Source: an uncultured Eubacteriales bacterium (lineage in GTDB: Bacteria; Bacillota; Clostridia; Oscillospirales; Oscillospiraceae). From it: a stretch of 11,607 bases of DNA. Positions 6,053-11,607 of the stretch are shown in pieces. The position numbers and the translations under genes were made by a program. Where the stretch lies: contig URGL01000068.1 of assembly GCA_900547405.1 (NCBI GenBank), forward strand, positions 1-11,607, written 5' to 3'. The notes under the pieces were generated by a model. It worked only from the letters and a program-made list of their open reading frames with translations. It was not told the origin of the DNA and did not search any database. Position 1 is the stretch's first letter. Every line of letters starts with the position of its first letter.

Positions 6053-6983
6053 GACGGCGTCTTACCTCCTGTCCCATGACAATTATGTGATCCTCACCCA
6101 CGTCCGGCCGGACGGGGATACCGTAGGCTCCGCCGCCGCCCTGTGCCTGGGGCTGCGGCAGCTGGGCAAAACCGCCCATGTGCTGAAAAACCCCGGAGTC
6201 ACCCCCCGGTACGCCTGGCTCCACGAGGGCCTGACCACCGAGGAAGTATACGGGCAGGATACGGTGGTCTCCACCGATGTGGCCTCCCCCGGCATGCTGC
6301 CGGAGGGATTCCGGTACCTTCTGCCAAGGGTGGCCCTGCGCATCGATCACCACGGCTCCGCAACCAGCTTCAGCGACCTGGAGCTTGTGGACCCGGACAG
6401 CGCCAGCTGCGCCGAGCTCATCTGGGATGTGCTGGAGATCCTGGGGGTCAGGCCCCAGGGGAATATCCTGGACGCGGTCTATGTGGGCCTCTCCACGGAT
6501 ACGGGCTGCTTCCGCTTCGCCAATACCACCGCCCACACCTTCCATGTGGCGGAGGCCTGCGCCAGAGGCGGGGCCAGGGTATACGAGCTGAACCAAGCCC
6601 TGTTTGAGACCAATACCCTGGGCAAGCTGAAAATGCAGGCCTGGATCGTAGAGAATCTGCGCCTGCTCTCCGGAGGCACCATGGCCATCTGCGCCATTCC
6701 CAAGACGGTGGAGGAGACCCTGGGGGTCAGCTCCGACGATATGGATAATATTTCCAACTTCCCCCGGACCGTGGCGGGAGTGAACATCGCGGCTACCATC
6801 CGGGAGGCGGAGAATGGCAAGGTCAAGCTCTCCGTCCGGGCGGTGCCCGGCTACGATGCCACCGTGATTGCCGAGCGCTTCGGCGGCGGCGGCCACAGGG
6901 GAGCCGCGGGCTGCACCATGGAAATGACTCTGGCCCAGGCCGTTTCCGCCGTGGAAAAAGTGATGCTGGAGACCTGCCTATGA
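6030..6983 (+). CDS. nrnA: DHH-DHHA1 phosphoesterase, NrnA-type nanoRNase/pAp phosphatase
   Basis: The product (317 residues) has the DHH domain with motif I HVRPDGDTVGS (24-34), motif II Asp in STDVAS (D83), motif III IDHHGS (105-110) and motif IV STDTGCF (155-161), then DHHA1 ending in FGGGGHRGAAGC (284-295). These are the metal ligands and the substrate-binding glycine motif of NrnA. Known NrnA enzymes degrade 2-5-mer RNAs to mononucleotides and dephosphorylate 3'-phosphoadenosine 5'-phosphate in the cytoplasm, using manganese. NrnA-like genes are commonly placed between rbfA and truB in Clostridia. GGAGG (6016-6020) sits nine bases upstream inside rbfA, and the stop overlaps truB by 4 nt (ATGA). 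Assignment as NrnA rather than another DHH phosphodiesterase rests on size, motifs and context. Confidence 0.92.
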   Translation: MKKLTRAETASYLLSHDNYVILTHVRPDGDTVGSAAALCLGLRQLGKTAHVLKNPGVTPRYAWLHEGLTTEEVYGQDTVVSTDVASPGMLPEGFRYLLPRVALRIDHHGSATSFSDLELVDPDSASCAELIWDVLEILGVRPQGNILDAVYVGLSTDTGCFRFANTTAHTFHVAEACARGGARVYELNQALFETNTLGKLKMQAWIVENLRLLSGGTMAICAIPKTVEETLGVSSDDMDNISNFPRTVAGVNIAATIREAENGKVKLSVRAVPGYDATVIAERFGGGGHRGAAGCTMEMTLAQAVSAVEKVMLETCL

Positions 6984-7840
6984 ACGGCATTGTCATTGTC
7001 GATAAGCCCCAGGGCTGGACAAGCCAGGATGTGACCGCCAGACTGCGCCGGGTGTATGCCACCCGGCGCATTGGCCACGGCGGGACCCTGGACCCCATGG
7101 CCACGGGAGTTCTGCCGGTCTTCGTGGGCCGGGCCACCCGGGGGGTGGAGTTCTTTGAGCACGCGGAAAAGACCTACGACACCGTGCTGCTCCTGGGCAG
7201 GACCACAGACACCCAGGACGTGACCGGCACCGTACTGGCGGAAAAGGCCGTCCACCTCTCCCCTGCCGATATTGAAAAGGTCCTTCCCCGGTTCCGGGGA
7301 GATATCCTCCAGGTGCCTCCTATGTATTCGGCCCTGAAGGTAAACGGCAAGAAGCTCTACGAGCTGGCCCGGAAGGGCCAGGAGGTGGAGCGCCAGCCCA
7401 GACCCATCACCGTTTTTGAGCTGACAAACCTGGGCTTTGACGGCACCCGTCTGAGCCTCCGGGTGAAGTGCTCCAAGGGTACCTATATCCGCACACTGTG
7501 CCAGGACATCGGTGAGGCCCTGGGCTGCGGGGGCTGCATGGAGGCCCTTCGCCGGGTCCGGGCGGGAGAATACGGCATCGAAGATGCCGTCCCTCTGGAG
7601 CAGCTTCTGGAAAGCGAGACCCCGGAGCGGTATCTGCGGGGCCTGGACACCATGTTCGCCCACTGCCCCGCCGTGACATTGACCCCCAACCAGGAGAAGC
7701 GCTGCCGCAACGGCAACCCCTTCTCCTCCCCCCTCCCCCAAGGCACCTACCGGGCCTACAGCCAGTCGGGAGAATTTCTCATGCTGGCCAAGGTGGAGGA
7801 TGGGACCATGACCACCATTAAGAGCTTTTTCGAGGTCTGA
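6980..7840 (+). CDS. truB: tRNA pseudouridine(55) synthase TruB
   Basis: TruB converts U55 to pseudouridine in the T-arm of most tRNAs and also acts as a tRNA-folding chaperone. The 286-residue protein starts directly with the family N-terminus GIVIVDKPQGWTS. It has the catalytic Asp38 in GGTLDPMATGVL (34-45), the motif QVPPMYSALKVNG (111-123), the strand SKGTYIRTLCQDIG (165-178) and a shorter C-terminal PUA-like region (about 230-286). The start codon overlaps the nrnA stop (ATGA), and GGAG lies eight bases upstream within nrnA. The stop is one base from the ribF start, so expression is almost certainly coupled along nrnA-truB-ribF. Confidence 0.97.
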   Translation: MNGIVIVDKPQGWTSQDVTARLRRVYATRRIGHGGTLDPMATGVLPVFVGRATRGVEFFEHAEKTYDTVLLLGRTTDTQDVTGTVLAEKAVHLSPADIEKVLPRFRGDILQVPPMYSALKVNGKKLYELARKGQEVERQPRPITVFELTNLGFDGTRLSLRVKCSKGTYIRTLCQDIGEALGCGGCMEALRRVRAGEYGIEDAVPLEQLLESETPERYLRGLDTMFAHCPAVTLTPNQEKRCRNGNPFSSPLPQGTYRAYSQSGEFLMLAKVEDGTMTTIKSFFEV

Positions 7841-7841
7841 A

Positions 7842-8765
7842 ATGAATCACTACATCTACGCCCTGGGCTTCTTCGATGGGGTCCACATCGGCCACCAGGC
7901 CCTGCTGAAAGCGGTGGGGGACCTGTGCTCCGGGGACACCCGCCCGGGAGTCATTACCTTCGCCGCCCATCCGGATACCCTGGTCACAGGCCAGACCCCC
8001 AAGCTCATCAATACCCCCCAGGACCGGGTGAAGCTATTAAAGCGCTACGGTATGGAGCGGGTGGTGACCCTGCCCTTCGACAAAAAAATGTGCGCCACCT
8101 CCTGGCAGGACTTTCTGGCGGGACTGCAAAGCAGCTACGCCGCCGTGGGCTTCGTCTGCGGCGAGGATTTCCGCTTCGGCTACAGGGGCCAAGGCACCGC
8201 CGACTCCCTGGGGGACTACTGCAAGGCGCGGCATCTCCCCTGGGCCGTTGTGCCGGAGCAGATCAAGGAGGGCATCCGGGTCTCCTCCACCGCCATCCGC
8301 CAGGAGCTGGAAGAGGGCCACATGGAAAAGGCCGTGTCCCTTCTGGGCCACCCCTATCTGCTCACAGGCCAGGTGGTCCACGGCAAGCAGCTGGGCAGGA
8401 CCCTGGGCATCCCTACGGCCAACATCCTGCTGCCTCCCGAGCTGGTCACCCCCCGATTCGGGGTCTACGCGGGACTGGCGGAGGTAGAAGGCAAAACCTA
8501 CAGTGCCGTCACCAACATCGGCGTCCGTCCCACGGTCCATGGCACCGGCATCACCGTGGAGCCCTGGATCCTGGACTACACCGGGGACCTCTATGACCGG
8601 ACCATCTCCCTCCACCTGACCCACTTCCTCCGGCCGGAACGGAAGTTCGATTCCCTGGAAGCATTAAAAGCGGAGATCGAAAGAAACGCGGAGCAGACAA
8701 GAGCACTGACGGCAACGGAAAAAAGCCCTCTCCTGCTTGGAGAGGGTGTCAGGGCAGAGCCCTGA
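7842..8765 (+). CDS. ribF: Bifunctional riboflavin kinase/FAD synthetase, with repeat-derived C-terminus
   Basis: RibF phosphorylates riboflavin to FMN and adenylylates FMN to FAD. The N-terminal adenylyltransferase domain shows GFFDGVHIGH (9-18), GEDFRFGYRGQG (107-118) and VSSTAIR (147-153). The C-terminal kinase domain shows GRTLGIPTANI (185-195), FGVYAG (206-211), NIGVRPT (225-231) and VEPWILDYTGDLYD (239-252). The N-terminus is short, starting about six residues before the first motif. The normal kinase helix ends near EIERNAEQTR (278-287). The final 13 residues, SPLLLGEGVRAEP (295-307), and the TGA stop are encoded by the left arm of the downstream repeat. A repeat therefore appears to have entered the 3' end and replaced the original stop. 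The enzyme core is intact and should work. Translation probably starts from GAGG inside truB. Confidence 0.95.
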   Translation: MNHYIYALGFFDGVHIGHQALLKAVGDLCSGDTRPGVITFAAHPDTLVTGQTPKLINTPQDRVKLLKRYGMERVVTLPFDKKMCATSWQDFLAGLQSSYAAVGFVCGEDFRFGYRGQGTADSLGDYCKARHLPWAVVPEQIKEGIRVSSTAIRQELEEGHMEKAVSLLGHPYLLTGQVVHGKQLGRTLGIPTANILLPPELVTPRFGVYAGLAEVEGKTYSAVTNIGVRPTVHGTGITVEPWILDYTGDLYDRTISLHLTHFLRPERKFDSLEALKAEIERNAEQTRALTATEKSPLLLGEGVRAEP

Positions 8766-8974
8766 CGGGTGTGGAGGGGACCCCTGAAAGTCAAAGATGG
8801 GCTCCGATGCACGCAGCCCCCGCCGGAGGAAGCCTTCCCCTCCGGGGAAGGTGGCAGGGCCAAAGGCCCTGACGGATGAGGGAAGCCGAGCAATCCTATA
8901 GAACCGGGCCCGGCCTTGATCGTCAGGGTCCCCTCCACACCCGGCCCTGAGGGGCCACCCTCGGAAAGCACAGA
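8725..8974. repeat. Composite inverted palindromic repeat, ribF-capA gap
   Basis: The left arm has ccctctcc/ggagaggg (8726-8746), tcagggc-aga-gccctga (8749-8765, holding the ribF stop) and the core gggtgtggaggggaccc (8767-8783). The right arm has the exact reverse complement of the core (8926-8942), a short ggccctgaggggcc hairpin, and a decayed closing hairpin ccctc...gaggg (8958-8974). Between them sits a distinct module (8815-8917) that recurs at 10457-10560. The left end is preceded by six A (8719-8724), so on the minus strand the first hairpin is followed by a T-run. No + strand T-run is seen, so a terminator for the operon is not obvious here. Confidence 0.88.
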
Positions 8975-9018
8975 GGGCATGGAGTTGCACTATTCAAGAA
9001 GAATTCACAGCTTCCCAC

Positions 9019-9047
9019 TTGTTTTACGCCAGAAAATCCGATATAAT
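9019..9047 (+). promoter_or_regulatory. Sigma-A promoter of the CapA-like gene
   Basis: TTGTTT (9019-9024) and TATAAT (9042-9047) are 17 nt apart. A start near 9054 would leave a leader of about 28 nt containing AAGGAGGGG. This shows the CapA-like gene can be transcribed separately from the operon. It also argues against the alternative TTG start at 9019, which coincides with the -35 box. Confidence 0.75.
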
Positions 9048-9081
9048 AAACCATCATTTTGACCAAAGGAGGGGACGCCCG

Positions 9082-10416
9082 ATGCCTCTGGACAATGAGA
9101 ATATGGACCGCCGCCGGCAGCGGCGGGAGGAAGCGAAGAAAAAGCAGCGTGCGCAGCAGCGGCGTCTGGTGAGTCTGCTGGTGGTGGCGGGGCTGGTGCT
9201 CATGGGCTGCGGCATCGTCATCTACCGCATCGCCTCCAAAACGCCGGAGAGTCAGCCGGTGTCCGCCGTGACCACCACCGAGACGACAGAAGCGGCCACC
9301 GAATCTACGGAGCCTACCTCTGCCCGGCAGGCCAGGAACCCCATCACCAAGATCCATATCCGGGCCGTGGGAGATCTGAACATCACCAACTCCGTGGTGG
9401 ACTCCGGCATCGTGGCCACGGGCTACGACTATACCCGGGCCTTCCAGGATGTGGCGGCGGAATTGGGCGTGGCGGATGTCACCGTCATGAACATCGAGGG
9501 GAACTTCTGCGGCGAGCCCTACGGCTCCCAGACCGCCTCTGCCCCTCAGGAGCTGCTGACCTATCTGAAAAGCGCCGGTGTGGACCTGATCCAGATGGCC
9601 AACTCCTATTCCGTCCAGAACGGTATCATCGGCCTCAGCGCCTCCCTGAATGCCATCCGCTCCGCCGGTATGGAGCCCCTGGGGGCCTACGCCACCGCCG
9701 CGGACTTCCACAAAACCAAGGGCTATACCATCTGTGAGGTCCAGGGCATCAAGGTGGCCTTCGTGGCCTTCACCAAGGGCGTGGGAGGCATGGGTATGCC
9801 CGCGGGCAGCGAAGACTGCGTGAACCTGCTCTACGAGGACTACAACTCCAACTACACCAAGATCGACCGGAAACGGATCACCTCCATTTTGAAGGATGTG
9901 AAGGCGGAGAAGCCGGATCTCACCGTGGCCATGCTCCACTGGGGCAGCGTGAACAACGATGAGATCAGCAAGACCCAGGAGTCCATTGTCTCCCTCATGC
10001 AGAAAAACGGGGTGGACGTGATCATCGGCACCCATCCCCACCTGGTCCAGAAGATCGAGCTGGACCAGAAGACCGGCAAGCTGGTGGCCTACTCCCTGGG
10101 GGACTTCTACGGCGACGCCACCCTGGGAGGCAGCAACTACTCCATCATCCTGGATATTGAGGTCACCAAGGACGAGGACCTGAAAACCACCAAGGTCACC
10201 AATTTCAGCTACATCCCCATCTACACTCTGAAAGAAAGCGAAGGAGACGGCTACCGTAGGGTGGTCCGCATCAACGAGGCCATGGCCGCCTACGAGGGCA
10301 ACTACGTGGACAAGATCTCCTCCACCGCCTACAGCCAGATGGAGTATTCCCTGACCCGGATCGAGGCCCGTATCCATGGCAAGACCGAGGACACCGACAA
10401 GACAACGAAAAAATAA
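9082..10416 (+). CDS. Membrane-anchored CapA-family protein with altered active-site motif
   Basis: Start ATG 9082 follows AAGGAGGGG and gives 444 residues. A strongly basic N-terminus (9-28) precedes one hydrophobic segment (about 29-50). A Thr/Glu/Ser linker (about 54-88) then leads to a CapA-type domain (about 91-385), related to poly-gamma-glutamate capsule protein CapA of the calcineurin-like phosphoesterase fold. Visible motifs are VGDLN (96-100), MNIEGN (136-141), LHWGS (285-289), GTHPHLVQ (316-323) and YSLGDF (337-342). The family's usual ANNHxxDxG appears as ANSYSVQNG (173-181), so the His and Asp are lost, and HWGxE lacks its Glu. The domain is probably outside the membrane. No capB/capC genes are in the window, so a capsule role is unproven; it may be a cell-envelope phosphoesterase or a non-catalytic relative. 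LMGC within the hydrophobic segment only weakly resembles a lipobox. Confidence 0.85.
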   Translation: MPLDNENMDRRRQRREEAKKKQRAQQRRLVSLLVVAGLVLMGCGIVIYRIASKTPESQPVSAVTTTETTEAATESTEPTSARQARNPITKIHIRAVGDLNITNSVVDSGIVATGYDYTRAFQDVAAELGVADVTVMNIEGNFCGEPYGSQTASAPQELLTYLKSAGVDLIQMANSYSVQNGIIGLSASLNAIRSAGMEPLGAYATAADFHKTKGYTICEVQGIKVAFVAFTKGVGGMGMPAGSEDCVNLLYEDYNSNYTKIDRKRITSILKDVKAEKPDLTVAMLHWGSVNNDEISKTQESIVSLMQKNGVDVIIGTHPHLVQKIELDQKTGKLVAYSLGDFYGDATLGGSNYSIILDIEVTKDEDLKTTKVTNFSYIPIYTLKESEGDGYRRVVRINEAMAAYEGNYVDKISSTAYSQMEYSLTRIEARIHGKTEDTDKTTKK

Positions 10417-10425
10417 GAACCCAGA

Positions 10426-10880
10426 CCTTCCCCTGGGGGAAGGTGGCCCCGCAGGAAGCCCCCGCCGGAGGAAGCCTTCCCCCACGCTTAAGGTGGCAGG
10501 GCCGAAGGCCCTGACGGATGAGGGGAGCCAGCTCACGCAAAGAACCGGGCCCGGTTTGAACCGACCTTGTCCCGCCCCACACCCGTCAGGGCTTCGCCCT
10601 GCCACCCTCTCCCAGGAGAGGGTCCTCTACCTTCCCCTGGGGGAAGGTGGCCCCGCAGGGCCGGAAGAGGGGCGGCACCAGGTCCGACCTAAGTGCCGCC
10701 CCACACCCGTCCCGGGCTACGCCCGGCCCACCCTCTCCCAGGAGAGGGTCCCCTACCTTCCCCTGGGGGAAGGTGGCCCCGCAGGGCCGGAAGAGGGGCG
10801 GTACCAGGTCCGACCTTGTGCCGCCCCACACCCGTCCCGGCCTGTCTCCTATTCCACCCTCTCGTAAGGAGAGGGTTTTT
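10426..10880 (+). repeat. Tandem array of three repeat units (126-bp period) after the CapA-like gene
   Basis: The 512-nt gap before the CBS gene holds three units in the same orientation. Their closing hairpins start at 10605, 10731 and 10857, exactly 126 bp apart. Opening hairpins, ccttcccc/ggggaagg, start at 10426, 10630 and 10756; the first unit is 78 bp longer because it carries the 10457-10560 module. Units 2 and 3 are identical for roughly the first 49 bases and then diverge moderately. Each complete unit has an opening hairpin, a 10-bp stem ggggcggcac/gtgccgcccc (10669-10702; 10795-10827 in unit 3), a variable GC hairpin and the closing ccctctcc/ggagaggg hairpin. Open frames through it are repeat-encoded and not credible genes. 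Confidence 0.9.
10856..10880 (+). terminator. Intrinsic terminator formed by the last repeat unit
   Basis: The stem accctctc/gagagggt with loop gtaag is followed by TTTTT (10876-10880). It is the closing hairpin of the third array unit. It differs from the two earlier units by having a T-run, so it is the likely end of the CapA-like transcript. Confidence 0.7.
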
Positions 10881-10928
10881 GTTTACTCTCCGGATAAAAG
10901 GGCAATACTTCCCCCGAGGTGATGTGAC

Positions 10929-11357
10929 ATGACACTGCGGGAAATCATGAGCAAGACCGTGGTCCGCATCCGGCCCGACGAACCCGTTGGGGTGGCGGCC
11001 CGGGCCCTGAGCCGGTATAACATCGGTGCTCTGCCGGTCTGCGGCTACGACGGAAGGCTCCGGGGGGTCATTACGGACCGGGACATTGTCACCCGGTGCC
11101 TGGCGGCTGACCGGGATCCGGCCAAAACCACCGTAGGCCAGATCATGACTGGTCGGGTGGTGTCCGGCCGCCCGGAGATGAACGCCGCCGAGGCGGCGGA
11201 GCTGATGGGCCGGGAGCAGATCAGGCGGCTCCCCATTCTGGAAAACGGCCGCCTCTGCGGCATGGTCAGCCTGGCGGACCTGGCAGAGCAGCAGGAGACC
11301 CAAAAAGAGGCCCAGACGGCCCTGGAGCAGATTAGCGGCAACCTGTCCAAGAGGTAG
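10929..11357 (+). CDS. Tandem CBS-domain protein
   Basis: The 142-residue protein is essentially one Bateman module: CBS1 (about 5-60), with MSKTVVRIRPDEPV and GVITDRDIVTR (46-56), and CBS2 (about 70-125), with IMTGRVVSGRPEMN and GMVSLADLA (111-119). A polar helical tail follows. Such modules bind adenine nucleotides or similar ligands and usually regulate a partner; stand-alone forms such as B. subtilis YhcV have no settled role. No catalytic domain or membrane segment is present. GAGGTG (10916-10921) precedes the ATG by seven bases. The upstream gap ends in a terminator and I see only a weak promoter candidate (TTGTTT at 10879 with a poor -10). The gene is bracketed by inverted repeat copies, 10756-10874 and 11371-11486. 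Confidence 0.92.
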   Translation: MTLREIMSKTVVRIRPDEPVGVAARALSRYNIGALPVCGYDGRLRGVITDRDIVTRCLAADRDPAKTTVGQIMTGRVVSGRPEMNAAEAAELMGREQIRRLPILENGRLCGMVSLADLAEQQETQKEAQTALEQISGNLSKR

Positions 11358-11370
11358 CCCCCCTCCTCAA

Positions 11371-11486
11371 CCCTCTCCTGGGAGAGGGTGGCAGGGCGAA
11401 GCCCTGACGGGTGTGGGGCGGAACAAGGACGGACCTGGTGCCGCCCCTCTTCCGCCGCTGCGGCGGCACCTTCCCCCAGGGGAAGG
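11371..11486 (-). repeat. Inverted copy of the array repeat unit, downstream of the CBS gene
   Basis: Read on the minus strand, this has the same order of modules as the units at 10630 and 10756: ccttcccc/ggggaagg, a GC-rich spacer, ggggcggcac paired with a slightly decayed partner, a cagggcttcgccctg hairpin, and ccctctcc/ggagaggg. On the + strand it opens with ccctctcctgggagaggg (11371-11388), then agggc-gaa-gccct (11393-11405). Confidence 0.88.
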
Positions 11487-11490
11487 TTTT
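11469..11490 (+). terminator. Probable terminator of the CBS gene, made by the repeat's outer hairpin
   Basis: The stem ccttccc/gggaagg with a four-base loop (11469-11486) is followed by TTTT. It lies 112 nt after the CBS stop codon and is the outward-facing end of the inverted repeat unit. The T-run is short, so termination may be partial. Confidence 0.5.
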
Positions 11491-11567
11491 GAGGATTCCA
11501 CCAATCGTGCACACCTGTCTCTGGTAAAAATATCCAAAAATAACTGCCGGTTTTTGTTAAAAAGTGC

Positions 11568-11596
11568 TTGACAAATGGGTCTTGCGGTGGTATCAT
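11568..11596 (+). promoter_or_regulatory. Strong sigma-A promoter at the right edge
   Basis: Consensus TTGACA (11568-11573) is followed after exactly 17 nt by TATCAT (11591-11596), with TGG before it as an extended -10. The sequence upstream (11523-11562) is A/T-rich, resembling an UP element. The gene it drives starts outside the window, since only 11 bases follow. It points rightward, away from the CBS gene. Confidence 0.8.
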
Positions 11597-11607
11597 ATGC
11601 AAGCTGT

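Noticed and set aside
8766..8914. rpsO (ribosomal protein S15) expected after ribF
   Set aside because: No S15-like frame is present. The region is repeat DNA followed by the CapA-like gene, so rpsO must be elsewhere in the genome or beyond the window.
8923..10605. A 560-codon minus-strand open frame opposite the CapA-like gene
   Set aside because: It is composed of antisense of the CapA-like gene plus repeat sequence, with no ribosome binding site or recognisable domain.
10376..10867. Open frames through the tandem array with repeated PLGEGGPAGPEEGR-type peptides
   Set aside because: They are direct translations of the hairpin repeats. The repetition follows the 126-bp DNA period, and there is no start signal or domain.
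10879..10908. Promoter for the CBS gene
   Set aside because: TTGTTT has only a poor -10 (CAATAC) at 18 nt, too weak to list as a feature; the gene's promoter remains unclear.
10426..11486. Possible CRISPR array
   Set aside because: The period is 126 bp with hairpin-filled, similar units rather than short identical repeats with unique spacers, and no cas gene is present.

Overview
This window looks like a contig-edge piece of a GC-rich Clostridia genome. An Oscillospiraceae-type gut bacterium is my best guess, inferred from the gene order, strong Shine-Dalgarno sites, GC-rich codon use and the style of the intergenic palindromic repeats. I ran no database search. The first 42 bases are not biological: they are an Illumina Nextera i7-side adapter, including what I recognise as the N704 index, left on the end of the assembly.

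Positions 43-236 hold the tail of a palindromic repeat ending in a T-run (probably a terminator for a gene off the left edge). A near-consensus sigma-A promoter with an extended -10 follows, then a terminator-like hairpin inside the new leader. Positions 237-8765 are the conserved Firmicutes nusA-infB operon, all on the + strand: rimP, nusA, ylxR/rnpM, ylxQ, infB, rbfA, nrnA, truB, ribF. These genes serve ribosome maturation, transcription elongation/termination control, RNase P modulation, translation initiation, nanoRNA and pAp turnover, tRNA U55 pseudouridylation and flavin cofactor synthesis. Gene joints are tight (8-nt, 23-nt and 4-nt overlaps, a 1-nt gap) except at four places, where the gaps are filled by repeats.

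Positions 9082-10416 encode a membrane-anchored CapA-like protein with its own promoter. Positions 10929-11357 encode a small tandem-CBS protein. The window ends with another strong promoter pointing right, whose gene is outside.

The most unusual content is between the genes. A family of modular, hairpin-rich repeats fills the nusA-ylxR, infB-rbfA, ribF-capA and capA-CBS gaps and the region after the CBS gene. Three copies are large inverted pairs sharing the 17-nt core gggtgtggaggggaccc and its exact reverse complement. One contains a second, nested palindrome family. One has supplied the last 13 codons and stop of ribF. After the CapA-like gene the units form a 126-bp-period tandem array, and an inverted copy lies on the other side of the CBS gene. 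The outer hairpin is followed by a T-run where a transcription unit probably ends, but not inside the operon. I see no transposase, CRISPR, defence or secretion system, and no clear evidence of a new protein system. The repeat family is the part worth pursuing.
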